DNA of 64,000 nucleotides from Heterobilharzia americana (GCA_944470555.2 OX104127.1:93458708-93522707), one strand, 5' to 3'; positions 12,588-23,774 are shown, counted from the stretch's first letter. Made by a program: numbers and translations. Notes: a model not told the origin generated them from the sequence alone.

Positions 12588-13227
12588 GATGAGAAAGGGA
12601 CCAGGAAATAAAAGTCCTAATGAACTGTCTGCCTGACCGGTTGACTCTACCATTAGTGATCTGGATGTGGGGGTGATTGATTGTGTGACATATGGTCGAC
12701 TTTTCAACCGATACGAGTCAACGTGCACACGTGGTTTTGTAGTGGGGCGGTCAGCAGGAGCGCAGATGAGCACAGATTTCAGTGGAGTTGAATGTCTCCA
12801 CTGGTTGTATGACTGATCGGAGATGATCTCCTATCAATACATACTCCCGAATTGGCGATGCAGACTGCATGCAATATGTTGTCCGAGAGAAGGTTAGAGA
12901 GTGTGTGATGGAGAGATATGAGGGAGTGATATTGTGTTTGGTGTAGACAGTCGGCGAAGGTGTGAGTTGATATATTTTGTTTGTGGGTGTTTGTGAGGCA
13001 ATGTGTGGTGAGTGTTGAGTTGAGGCGGAGTGGCGAATGACCTTGGGGTTCGGTGGTGTAGTGGTTATCATGTCTGCTTTACACGCAGAAGGTCCCCGGT
13101 TCGAACCCGGGCCGAACCAGGCTTTTAAGCTGACACACATGGACACGAACACCACGAACCCCCGTCGCCTCGATGATGCGATGCCAGGTGCTCCGACACT
13201 GCCCACAGAGCACTATCACCTGACGCC
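12588..13227 (+). repeat. Array unit 5, partial (640 bp)
   Basis: Left third of the unit only, ending just after the tRNA region at TGACGCC. It carries the GATATGAGGG variant in common with unit 3 and a private change GACATATGG for GACCTATGG. The flank that follows is unrelated apart from a short echo of the unit at 13249-13278. Confidence 0.95.
13047..13119 (+). tRNA. tRNA-Val (anticodon UAC), copy 4 of 4
   Basis: Same 73-nt gene as at 7315, with a normal TTTT terminator in GGCTTTTAAG. It is the last intact gene of the array, about 110 bp before unit homology ends, which shows that the tRNA was kept in the truncated terminal unit. Confidence 0.97.
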
Positions 13228-13329
13228 TTCAATGGCGTTCGCACTGGTCGGTCAGCAGGAGCGCAGATTAGCACGGATTACGTTCTTGGTGTGTGTCTCA
13301 GGTCGTTTTATGGCTGAGTTTATATGAGA

Positions 13330-14090
13330 TTCTTGGAAATTTATTCCATTTTTTTGCTTTGTTTTCTATTGATTCTTTTTGGTGTGATATTTTTTTATCT
13401 GTATTTTTTCTTTTTGTGTTTTTTTGCCCCTGTTTTCCGTGATTTGTTGGTTTTCTTCGTTTTTTTTTCGTTTCTTCTGATTACGTTTTTTCCAGCTGAA
13501 CGTTTTTTGGTTACGCTTGCGTGTTAAAACTTTTCAAGATTGAATGTTGTCATCTTTGTTTGCTTTTTGCATAGGGTTATTTTTGTTCTGTTTTGTTTTG
13601 CCTTTGGTGACCTTACTCGGGTGTGCTATACTAATGTCGAATTTTCGACGTTCTTTTATTTTATTCGCGAGTAACTTCTGGGTATTTTTTGTAATGGAAT
13701 AGTTGTACTCCAGTTGATAAACGAGTATGTTGATCTAAGCATTCTAAGAAGCATGCAGAACTCTTTGAAATACTGAGCTTTATTATTAACATTCTCGATC
13801 CCAACATTGTTGCTGAATTCACGCTGATCCTATTGATCACAGGGACGGTAATTATCTTACATTTTTGTGAATAACTACAGAAATCGCCTGGGTTTCACTG
13901 TAAGCAATGTACATCTACAGCTGACACCTTAGAAATGTTACAACAAACGTTTAGTGTTTCCAAATTTCCATGAATATAATAATAATTTTTAGGATATTGT
14001 GCTGAAAACGCATCCACCTCATGAGATTTCGCCCTTATAATCCAAAGTTTGAATCAAATCGAGTCGCTAAAATCTCATTATAACGAAATG
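13330..14090. other. T-rich, strand-biased spacer; no gene
   Basis: From about 13330 to 13700 the plus strand is dominated by T runs (T6 to T9) with G and C interspersed and very few A. The 67-codon hydrophobic frame at 13324-13527 is simply what T-rich DNA encodes (F, L, V, I) and I do not call it a gene. From 13740 to 14090 nothing is recognisable. Confidence 0.7.
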
Positions 14091-14099
14091 CTGTAAAAG

Positions 14100-16120
14100 A
14101 TTACAGAGAGATTCGATGCTGTGAAAAAGCTTCCGAAACACTTAAAACAGGAATTTTTGAGTTCAGTGGCGAAAAGTGTTAATAAGCAGAAAGAAAAATT
14201 GCATTTAGTTGGTTGGAAGTTTTGAAAATTGAATACTATACATGAGATTCTCCACAGACCCAGATAAGTTTGTGCACAATTTTCCTATTATCAATCTTGA
14301 TGCTACACAGATAGGGGTTTTGTCACTTGGTCTGGAATTTTATGAAAGCAGTAATATGATTACTAAGATAGAAATGGAAGTGCAGTTTGAGAACATGTAC
14401 ATACAGATGGAAGGTTCGGCTGGCACCCTCATCTAGTGAAGACATTGGCAGGCTTAAGACTACACTTTTGACTCCTGCCTTAAGTGCACAAGTATTTTGA
14501 ATGGTGCAAAGAGTATTTTAACAGAAAAGCATAGAGAAGCTTTTCAAAGACTGAAAAGAAATGAGAACCTCGTGTGTACTAAGCCCGATCAAAGATCAGG
14601 AATAGTTTTGATGGATAAAACAGAACACAAAGAAAAGATGTCTTACTTAGTAACGACAGTAAATTTCAGAAATTAGTGGCTTGCAGTGATATGACAGAGA
14701 AAACGGAGAGATATTTAATGGAGTCACTGAAAAGAAAGTATCTTCGAAATGCCAAGGCTTTTTGGGACTGTTACGCCTAGACTTTTTGGTCTGCCAAAAC
14801 TGCATAAAAACCAATTACCTCTCCAGCCAGTTCTTGGTAAGTCAAAATCACTGAACCATGCAAATGCGAAATGGTTAGTACTGCTGTTGAAGACTCTCTT
14901 CAAAGGGATTGTAGAGTACTGTTTAAAAGTTACCTTTGCATTTCTAGAAAAGACTGAGAATGTGAAGGTAGATGATGATGATGTTTCATGTTTTTACTAA
15001 GGTTTCTTCAATGCAGACAGTAGGCTTTATTTGTAATAAACTTACTAAGCATGACATAAAGATATGTATTCCAGTCTTTCCCTTGAAAGAGCTACTTCTG
15101 AAGTATACGACTGATGCAAATTTCTTTTTCAGCAGTGAACTCTACAGGCAGTTTGTTGGTGTGCTTATAGGGTCACTCCTTGGGCCACTCTTAGCAGATT
15201 TTGTATGACATAACTAGAGAATTGTCATCTGAACGAAACTATTAGCCGGTTGGAATCATATTGTCGTTACAAATATGATACCTGTATAGTTTTCGAAAGT
15301 GAGACTGATAAGAATGCTGTTCTTAAAAAGTTTATTAGTGTTCATATGGTAATCAAATTCACAATAGAAGAGAAACGAAATGGCAGTATCCCAATTTTTG
15401 ATGTTCTGTTCGTAAGAAGGTTAGATAGGACTCTGAAACGAAGTATACACAAATCGCCAACATCGACAGGTCAATACACTCACTTCTTTAGTGCTATACC
15501 CCTCTGGAACAAGAGGAACGCGGTGAAATGTCGAGCATACCGTGCCACAGCTGTTTGCTCTGATGATGCTATGGAGAAAGAGTTCACCACCTTCCGTGAC
15601 CTGTTTAGTAGGAATGACTATCTAGCAAAGTTTGTATCGAAGCATATAATTGTTACGAAGGTTAGAACAAGAATGCTAACAGTCCCTTCGAAGTAAATCC
15701 CCTTGAATCTGGAATTCAAGAACGACATTTTTATTGAGATCATCACACAGTGCATAAAAAAGCCCTGCAAAGAGAGTTCCTAGTCACTAAATTATGTCCC
15801 GTCTCATACAACCACGCCATTCTAGGTGCAGGAAGCCTGTTTCTATTACCTCATATGGATTTATAAGTTCAACTGCTCATGTGAAGCAGGAAAACGTGCA
15901 TCCACCATGTCATATAGAATGTAACAGTAGACAGATCAAAAAATTTACACATAACCGGTGTGAAACTGGATATATAAGACGTTCATCGAGAAACATTTCC
16001 CGTCGCTTTCAAGAGCACCTTCAAGTACAACCAAAAAAGGGAAGTGTAAAGGCGAAAATTCATCAGTCCTCGAAAACGTGGTGAAGTGTAACCATGCAGT
16101 CTCCTAATCTTTATTTGACA
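14100..16120 (+). pseudogene. Penelope-like element remnant C: N-terminal region, RT and GIY-YIG endonuclease
   Basis: Pieces appear in the expected order on the plus strand. About 14240-14435: INLDATQIGVLSLGLEFY and EMEVQFENM, resembling the PLE N-terminal region. About 14580: KPDQRSGIVLMDKTEHKEKM, matching KPDKGxGxVxM. At 14776-14830: RLFGLPKLHKNQLPLQPV (GLPK.HK..PLRP). About 15150-15200: YRQFVGVLIGSLLGPLLADF (GVAMGSPLGPLLAD). At 15250-15693 a 148-codon frame: YDTCIVFE at the YxDD position, VIKFTIEEKRNGSIPIFDVL, and SPTSTGQYTHFFS. About 15955-16040: GYIRRSSRNISRRFQEHL, a GIY-YIG core with YIG changed to YIR. Stops, frameshifts and loss of the second catalytic Asp (YDTC) make it inactive. 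Cercyon is a PLE described from S. mansoni; whether this copy belongs to it is unknown. Confidence 0.85.
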
Positions 16121-16379
16121 TTATTTACAAGATCAACTCGAACTTATCGAAAGGTGTACGCATCCAACTGTTTTGTATTGCAGACACCTTGGCAATACGT
16201 AATCTTAAACCAGAACTACATGTACGGAAATGGTTTGTACGGTAACTTTCACTACTCTGGATCTAAGTAGCCATTGTGACTACATATTTTATGCAATTTT
16301 ATACAATTTCACTTCTCTTGATTAATATCACGTAACACATCATTATAATTTGGGGTTAGTGGTGATTCTTTTTTTAAGG

Positions 16380-16548
16380 TAGTATTCATCATGGAATGAC
16401 ATCAGTTGAAGAACCGCTGAAAACGTGGGAGCACTGGACAGCCGTTTCGTCCGAGTATGGGACCGCTTATCAGTTCTCACCCATGACCCCATGAGTGTTC
16501 CCATGTTTTCAATGGTTCTCAAACTGATGTCATCCAGTGATTAATACA
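16380..16548. repeat. Hammerhead SINE family A, copy A1 (short inverted dimer)
   Basis: The left end reads AGTATTCATCATGGAATGAC then ATCAGTTG; the right end reads CAACTGATGTC-like sequence ending TGATTAATACAA, the reverse complement of the left end with a few changes. Between them lies a minus-strand hammerhead-like segment (16431-16476). The tRNA-like head present in longer copies is missing. The next 100 bp (16600-16660, CTTCGAGATGGATATCCGGA) also matches DNA inside copy A2. Confidence 0.75.
16431..16476 (-). ncRNA. Degenerate type I hammerhead ribozyme (A1)
   Basis: Minus strand: stem II GTCCC/GGAC, GAA, then ACGGCTGT, C and CAGTGC. The catalytic CUGANGA box is damaged (reads CTGATAAGC), so self-cleavage is unlikely. 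Confidence 0.55.
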
Positions 16549-16649
16549 ACCCTAGAAATAAAATCTCCATTAATCTCAAAATACATTACTGCATACTGGC
16601 TATTTTTGACATGCTTCGAGATGGATATCCGGAAGTCCTAATTAGAAAC

Positions 16650-19600
16650 CATAACCTATGAGATAAACCAGTTGGAAGTGGAGTGGATATCACACTTTGT
16701 CTGACTGATTTTCACGTTTGTTATTTCGCATAAGCTTAACCCACCTACTTTTCTTTTAACAAGGCATTTATTCACTGATTCACTTCTTATCTTAGGTTCA
16801 TCCATCCAAATCACCATAGGACCAGGCATTACTGCGTAACGGTCCGAGTTGCCACAGCTCATATCAGTACATCAAGTAAAAAGGGAGTGAGGTGTAAGAT
16901 GAAGATAAGAAAATCCAGTCAAAGGAAAATATGAAATACTAAATGAGAGAAGGGAAGAATGAGAAAATGGTGGGATTCAGCATAGCGTTAAGATGGGAAT
17001 AATGTGTGTATACATCCACGCCACTAACATCGGCTCTGAGCTATACCATTACCTAGAGTCTCCAACCACTGGTTTTCTTTGTCTCACGGACTCTAACCTG
17101 AACCTACTTCGGCCAACATTGCGTGATGAGGCAGACGGCGACTAGACATACGCAAACGTGTCCAAGCCATCTCAGTCGATGAAGGTTCACAACCTCGTCA
17201 ACTGACTTACCTCTTCTCCCTAAAACTCTACACCTGACTTCTGCGTTACTAACGTGGTGACACCACGGAATGCGGCCTATACCACGAAGGCGGTGGTGGT
17301 CAAACATCTGAAGTCTTCTCATATCTCTCACCTTCCATAGCCATGTTTCGCGGCCATACAGTAGAACAGACCGGACTGCTGCGCAGTACATGTGGCCCTT
17401 AATAGACAAAGGGATATCATAGCGGCGCCACAGGTGGCGTAAGTTAGCAAAAGCTGGCCATGCCTTTTGTATCTGTGCAGATGTTTCATCAGCCACTGAG
17501 CCACCAGGGCTGATCCTACTTCCCAGGTAAGTGAAGTAGTCGACACACAACCACTACACTCTCTATTGTTAGCCGTGGTGGGGCACCATTGAAGACCAAT
17601 CCTAGAAAAACAGTTTGCATTTGGGTGATGAGAAACGCATCTCAGACATTCTCAAATTGCTACTCGAGGTGTCCAGAAGACTCTTCATCTTGTCAGCGAC
17701 TTCACCTAATTGGACTATGTGGTCTGCATACTCTAGGTCTAACAAAATTGTCCCACGATTGGGTCAACCTTTGTGTAGTCAGGTGACGAGAGGCAGACCT
17801 CCATAAGAATAACTATGACAAAATTGAATAAGAATGGAGACAGTGGAGAGCCCTGGCGAACACCACTCGACGAGTACAGCTTCCCGAACATCTCACCTTA
17901 GGCTCTAACACACACACAAGTGTTCGAGTAGAGGACCTTCAATAAGGTGATGTACTTATTCAGCACGTCTTTCAGTGAGAAACATTACCATAAGACTTCT
18001 CGATCAACGGAGTCCAGTGCCGCATTCTGGTAGAGAAATACAGCTATTGTCGGGCGTCTGTAAGCATGCCTATGTTCCAGGACCTGGCGCAGTGTGAATA
18101 TTTGGTCGATATATCCGCGGCCAGATCTAAAGCCTGCCTAGTTTTCTCGGGCTCTGTTCCCGAGCTCCACTCAGGCATCGAAGAATTATAGAACCTAGGA
18201 TCTTGGACACCATGTTTGTCAGGCTGATCCTTCTATAGTTATCACAAGAGGACTTCTCGCTTTTCTTGAAGACTGAAATAATCAGTGATTTAGACCATTC
18301 AGAGGGAATCCTATTTGATTTCCAGGTACTACTTAAAAATTCCGTTAACCTGAGTAGGAGCATCCTACCACCATTCATGTACACCTCAGGAGTTAGTCCG
18401 TCAAATCCTGAAGCCATTCCTCGTTTCAAGTTACATACGGCTTTCTCGACTTCTGAAAGTGTTGGCGGGCCAAGTTCAATGTTCCATTCAAGATCCGACT
18501 GAACAGCGGACAACGGAATAGTGGTTGGAGGCCAGTTGAACTGTTCCTGGAAGTGTTCTGCCTATCGTTCCAGTCGTCTCTCTTGTGAGTGAATCGCAGA
18601 TCCGTCCTTCTCCGCTATAGCCTCACTAACTGTTGTTGACCATTTCCCCCCAGTCTCCTTAATAAGTCTAAATAACTATCTACTATTACCGATCGCCACT
18701 GCCTTTTTCATCTCTTTAGCCTTCGCTGCCCACCATTGTTCGCGGTCATTGTGTAGACATTTTCTCAATCTACTTTTAAGTTGCGCTCGCTCTTGAGTTT
18801 ACTCAGAGCTTGCAGGGATGTGTCACGTGCATCCATTAGTTCAAAAGAAGCTGCTAATATCCACTGGTTCTTTTTAGCCACTCTTTCTGAGCTGGCTACG
18901 GTGTTTAGTGCTGCTTGCTTTTAAAGAAGACTGGAGATGACACCAAGCTTCTTCCGGATGAGTGATAGTGTTCTGTTCCGATAACTGCCTAGCCAATTTT
19001 TCACTGAACATGGCTTTGATGTTTTCATTGTCCAACAGCACTCGTAATGGTTTTTTGCCAAATATTTCCTACGTCCATTGAGATCCAGGTATATACGCGC
19101 TCGGACCAACGGGTGGTTGCCATCCAAACACGTACTCCAGAAGGAGAGGCAGTCTTCCACCGACCCTCTCCAGCGATGGCTGATAGCAATGTGGTCTATC
19201 TGTGTCCATCGCTGAGTTGAGCTCGGTGGACGCCATGTCAGACAGTGTCTTTCTTTATGTCTGAAATTTGTGCTAACTTAAAATAAGCGGTTACCTGAGC
19301 ACAGTTGTAGTAGGCGATCACCCTTATCTATTCGTTCAGCCGGGATTCTGAAAGTGCCACCTAAGTGCTTTCCTACCTCACTCAGTCTACCCACCTGTGC
19401 GTTGAGGTCACCTGCAACAACCACCACGTCTGAAAGTTTGGTTTTCGAGAGGAGGCTAGACAGTTTTCTGTAGGACTCGTCCCTCGCTTCATCCGAACTG
19501 CAGTCAGTGGGTGCTTAAGCAGAGATTACAGAGAGGCAACGACGAGTTCCACTATTCCTTTTAGTTCTCACTGTCCCTCTCAGCCAGACAGCGCAGAGGC

Positions 19601-20610
19601 GAATATCAACTGGGAGCCAGTTTGCTGGTGAGCTTTCTGCCTTAGTATTTAATGCTATGCCTACATCTGCAAGACCGCAAGAGCTAGCCATCCAATCTCC
19701 AGGAAATCCCAGGGTGAATTTTGTAGATTCACCAGATTGGCCAGGAGAGGTTAGGTGAATAACAGCACTTGGGTCCTATATGCGAGTCTCACAAACACGG
19801 CACATATCCATGGCCCTAGTTGGTAGAATCTTGACCAGTGAAATCTGTTGACCAATTTGACGGAGGGTACGCATACTGAAGGCTTCAATGTGTAATTTCG
19901 AGCGTAGTTTAAGGAGACCAGGAATGCTGTTCTGTGGATTTAGATCGTTTTCGAAGGCTGCAGAGCTGGGAGAAATTGAAGATGATGTAGTATCGCTAAG
20001 AGACATGAAGAAAAATTAGAAGGTAATAATAGGGGAGGTGGACAGAAGTCTGAAGAAACTTGAGTGCTGGCAGAGTTGTGAGGGCGGTTGATACTTCCGG
20101 TTGTCCACACCGTGAAAGACTATTTCTTCTGAAGATACCTGAGAGTGATTTGTGTGACTGCAGAGCCCGTCGGATATCTGCTTGAGGCGTGTCACACACA
20201 GCCTTTTGTGTGTGGTTGTTTTGGGGCCGGATGCTCGAAAAAGAAACGACGAATGAACCAACACCATCGGCACGGTAGACCATCTGAGGTAGTGGAGTGA
20301 GTGATTTTTGCGACCGACCTTTCCTAACCCGCCTTCCACTGAGGAGACAAAACCAGCATGACACTGCTGGTCATCCAAAAGAAACACTTTACCGCTGTCA
20401 CACCCCATCCAGCTGGCAGCAGTACGACTTCGCCCTCAGATCCCTATCATAGTGTAGTAATTTACACCACAACGGTAGCTACTTTTCGTTTAACCACTAT
20501 CCAATAGACCTTTCTGGTATGGCAGAACCTCGAGGGAACAAGTGTTTCACCAGCGTAGCTCGTTGGGTCATTTTGATGTGCAAGCCCAGCCACCACGTCA
20601 AGGTAGCAGC
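16650..20610 (-). pseudogene. RTE-clade (SR2-like) non-LTR retrotransposon remnant
   Basis: On the minus strand the domains run from high to low coordinates. About 19990-19776: the APE endonuclease N-terminus ending CRVCETRI. About 19480-19300: SDVVVVAGDLNAQVGRLSEV, the GDxNAxxG endonuclease motif, intact. About 19185-19080: TQIDHIAISHRWRGSVEDC and GNHPLVRARI, the family's SDH motif with Asp changed to Asn. From 18460: AVCNLKRGMASGFDGLTPEV and DNYRRISLTNMVSKILGSI, RT blocks 1 and 2. About 17735: DLEYADHIVQLGE, the YADD box with the second Asp replaced by His. At 17550-17104: VDYFTYLGSRISPGGSV, SVLLYGRETW and LHRLRWLGHV, the RTE C-terminal region. At least ten stops and shifts break the frame. 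16650-17100 looks like C-terminus plus 3' UTR and 20010-20610 like 5' sequence; outer edges are estimates. SR2 is the known schistosome RTE; membership is inferred. Confidence 0.85.
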
Positions 20611-20614
20611 TACC

Positions 20615-21470
20615 GGTCGGATTATCTTAAGTCATTTGACCTTCAGTCATTTGCATATTCCAACTTGGTGATTCGGGAAATACCATCCTCGCTCGTATTA
20701 ATGCACCTTACTACTCCACTTGTTGTGAAAACGAAACACTCACTCACATACACAAAAGAAATTAATTATTGTCTACCTAGACCTACATATATTATACGGC
20801 ACGTACAGCTTTTAGAAATGAAATCGTAGCAAAAAGAAACTTTCTTCTCTGAAATCTCTGCATATATGCAAGTGAGTTAGACTGCTTACATATATGGAAA
20901 ATAAGCACTAGACATTAAGGTGCGACGCTAAACGACACTCTAGAAACTACTTAGAAGCCAATTAGTTTCCTTCATTTGGTTTGGAAAGGCAGATTTTCAT
21001 AAAAGAGAGAAACCTAACTGGTTACTTCACTTGTTGTCCAGGTGATCTTTAGAGTCACTTGACTTTATGTTCTGTTGTGGGTAGTTGGGGGGGGGCAAAA
21101 TGCCTGACTTGTTGGGTTGGTGTACTAAGCATACCGTATGTGAGAAGTACATGGGGTGAGTGACTTTAATAGGCCCCTCAGCAACTGCTCAGATAACCAA
21201 TTACGTTTCTCTATTCTATAGAAAATTATCATCCCAGCCAAAATTCCGAAGTGTGGCCAGTTATTTCGGCAGATACTAGGATGACCTTTCCAGTCCCTCA
21301 CTTGAGACAGGAATCGCGTGTGAGGTCAGCTTTAAAAGTGAATCATCAGGATCGTGTACATCAAACAATTTGACTGATTGAAGCAGTTGTTAAACTGCTG
21401 AGATAACCAATTATATATTCCTCAGTTTTACGAGAAACTACCTTCCCAGAAGAAATAACGAAATCTGATT
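20615..21470. other. Non-coding DNA with diverged short repeats
   Basis: No gene found. TGCTCAGATAACCAATTA-type sequence occurs near 21187 and again near 21398 (CTGCTGAGATAACCAATTAT), each followed by related sequence, so this stretch contains a diverged direct repeat of about 210-bp spacing. A G9 run lies at about 21088-21096. Confidence 0.5.
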
Positions 21471-21471
21471 C

Positions 21472-22215
21472 GAACAATGCAAGAACAAACATTTGCAGAA
21501 TGAAATGACCTCATTTTATTTCATGGCTTTTCATCATCTGGAAACAGTCTACAACTGAAATCAAATATTGGTCGTAATAGTAACATAACGTACTTTAAAC
21601 ACGCAGAAATAAATGGAGATCTGAAATCCAGGACTACCAATAAGGTAGTAAGTCAAGAAAACACAGGATTAATAGTTACAAATCTTAATCAATATCAGTG
21701 GCTATTTTTATCTGATGAGATAGAAAATTCTGAAGCTGTAAAGTGGGGGGACAAGAAACGAAAATCAGCGTAAAAAAGAGACTGTTTAAGAGCTGATACG
21801 TTACGTAATTCCATGAAAAGCTTGAAAATCGCCAAGTGATTAACATCCAGTAAGTATTTAGTGAAGAGATGATGCAATCAAAAAAAGAGAAGGCTGTATA
21901 CATAGACATTCAAAACTATATACACTTACAAAGGTAAGGAAACGTTAATTACAGTCTCCTTCTGAGTAGATAGATCAGGTTGAATATATTTGATAGTGCA
22001 GCTTGCACAAACCATGATAAACATGATGTTCGTTGTTTGTTGATTATCCTGAAGGATTGAGGAACATCTATTTGATGTACTGCTCCCATCAGATACCTGG
22101 CGGTTGCGCTGGTAAAGGTCTTGTTACTTTTCACACAGATTTCTAGGAATATGCTCAAAAAATGAATAAAATGAACTCATTTTATTCTGCGAATGTCTTT
22201 GTTCTTGCATTGTTC
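21472..22215. mobile_element. Possible inverted-repeat element, about 745 bp
   Basis: The left end (21472-21520) reads GAACAATGCAAGAACAAA then CATTTGCAGAATGAAATGA; the right end (22168-22215), read on the minus strand, gives GAACAATGCAAGAACAAA then GACATTCGCAGAATAAAATGA. The two arms of about 48 bp match with a few differences. The interior has no credible transposase frame. It may be a MITE-like or foldback element, or two inverted copies of a repeat. Target-site duplications were not seen. Confidence 0.5.
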
Positions 22216-23200
22216 AAATTTGTCAAGGGAATCAAATGAGTGACGTTTCTGAAATATGATTTGTCTTATTAGCATTTACTAAGGTGATCTTTGAAGTCAC
22301 CATTGGAAAAATTCATTACAACACCCAATAACAGAGTGTTAATGTCAGCAAGCTTGTTTCTTTTTAAATCATCGAAAAATGAAAACTAAGTCACTTTCAG
22401 TCCTATCCTATTTTTATGAATCAATAATCGACGGTTATCCTCTTGTCATACCCATATATACAATTGTTTAGATTTAGAGAATTACATTGTCGAAGTCAGA
22501 TTTGCTTTGAATTTGACGATACAATAGAATCTGAATATCTATTCAGTTGATTTTTGAATGTATATTATGTTTAAAATATTTATCATATAAAATTCAACAA
22601 TTTAATTACATGCATCCTGACCCAAATATAGGATATACAAATGAACAAAGTATGTTTTAACAAACCACAACAGTGTATGAACAGTTTTGAAAGATTCATT
22701 CGATTAAAAACATAACCGAACAGGTAACGAAAAGTAGTAAGGTAACCAAAGGAACGGAATTCTGGTAGCCCACACTTTTCAAACCTATTTTGAACTTTAA
22801 TCCGTAACATAGTAAATGTGACTCAAGTTAAACAATTCATTAGAACATAATTGGCCACTGAATTTCAAAACTATGAATTGTGTTTGAGGATCTATGACTA
22901 CATCCCTTTTTGAAATCGTGCATTACCAGAATACCATAGAGAAGCAAGATGAGGTTGTTGTTTAGGCCCAGTGTAGAAATTAGGGTGATAAAATTGAGAG
23001 TAGCCAAATACATCTAAGTACTGGAAAGTATGTTCAATGGATTCAATGGTTTATATATGAAAATAATGAACTGAAGATTTGAGATCATAATGAAAAGATT
23101 AAAAACTTTCGTCTTGCGTGTAAAAGCGACTGAACTATTCATTGGTGATCCCTATTGCCTGATGCATAAGAATAATAACGTTGTTACTTACTATTATTTT
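22216..23200. other. No identifiable feature
   Basis: AT-rich DNA without a convincing gene. GGTGATCTTTGAAGTCACC at about 22283 echoes GGTGATCTTTAGAGTCAC at 21042, a trace of a dispersed repeat. Confidence 0.5.
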
Positions 23201-23203
23201 TGA

Positions 23204-23773
23204 GGTAATATTCATGATGGACTGACATCATTTAAAGAATTACTGAGTTCATAAGAGCATTGGAGAGCTTTTTCACCCCAGTATATGATTCTTCAGCAGA
23301 TGGCACCTAAGACCCTATCAAGGACCGAACTCAGGAGCTTCAGGTTTTGGAGTGAATGCTTTAGTTAGTCAACCACTTCGTTCGAATTCAATGGTCCATG
23401 GATGTCATTTGGACAACCATTGGAAGCGCCTGACTACTTTACTCTATGGTGGTGATTATCGACGTGCTTTGAGACAGATATCCAGAAGTTTCATAAAGAA
23501 GCTGTGACCTATGGGGCCAACCGACGAAAAACCATAGTAGGTATTTTCCCTATATCTTGAATTCACAGAAGTAAGGAATTGTAGACCATTGAACTTTAAC
23601 GCAGAGGCTGAATGGTTAACGCTTTTGTCGTGAAACCTGAAGATCATGAGTTCTATATTTTGTGGAATCAAGGATGCGCACTGATGGCGAGTTATGTACT
23701 AGGATGAAATAGTTGTCTACAGCTTACAGGTTTTCAATGGTTCTTCAACTGATTTCAGTTTATGATGACTGGA
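23204..23773. repeat. Hammerhead SINE family A, copy A2 (inverted dimer, 570 bp)
   Basis: Starts with GGTAATATTCATGATGGAC and ends with the inverted counterpart CAACTGATTTCAGTTTATGA, so the same tail lies outward at both ends. The left half is a minus-strand copy. The right half (about 23590-23773) is a plus-strand copy with a decayed tRNA-like head (CTGAATGGTTAACGC as A-box) and a hammerhead-like but eroded segment (GCGCACTGATGGCGAGTT). The centre holds a segment shared with 16600-16660. Confidence 0.7.
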
Positions 23774-23774
23774 A

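Larger units (their letters stand above)
5011..13227 (+). repeat. Tandem array of a 1908-bp unit, about 4.3 copies, each unit carrying a tRNA-Val gene
   Basis: Equivalent positions recur at 1908-bp spacing (for example the start of GATGAGAAAG at 5011, 6856, 8764, 10672 and 12588). The first interval is 1845 bp because of a 63-bp deletion and the fourth is 1916 bp because of two extra GACC motifs. Copies differ only at scattered single bases. The array is clearly richer in G and C than the flanks. Homology begins at 5011 and stops at TGACGCC ending at 13227. Just beyond the end, 13249-13278 repeats a short internal piece of the unit (GGTCAGCAGGAGCGCAGAT). The several 70 to 151 codon open frames in every unit are repeated because the DNA is repeated and are not evidence of proteins. 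The only gene I can support in the unit is the tRNA. Confidence 0.97.

Noticed and set aside
5011..13227. CRISPR-like or rDNA array
   Set aside because: Unit is 1.9 kb with no short spacer-repeat pattern and no rRNA sequence; the context is eukaryotic.
5174..13327. Repeated open frames of 151, 111, 97, 76 and 70 codons in each array unit
   Set aside because: They recur because the DNA unit is duplicated. They overlap on both strands, one runs across the tRNA gene, they have no domain, and the residue make-up follows the local base composition.
13324..13527. 67-codon hydrophobic frame resembling a membrane peptide
   Set aside because: T-rich DNA encodes F, L, V and I runs by default; there is no start context or partner.
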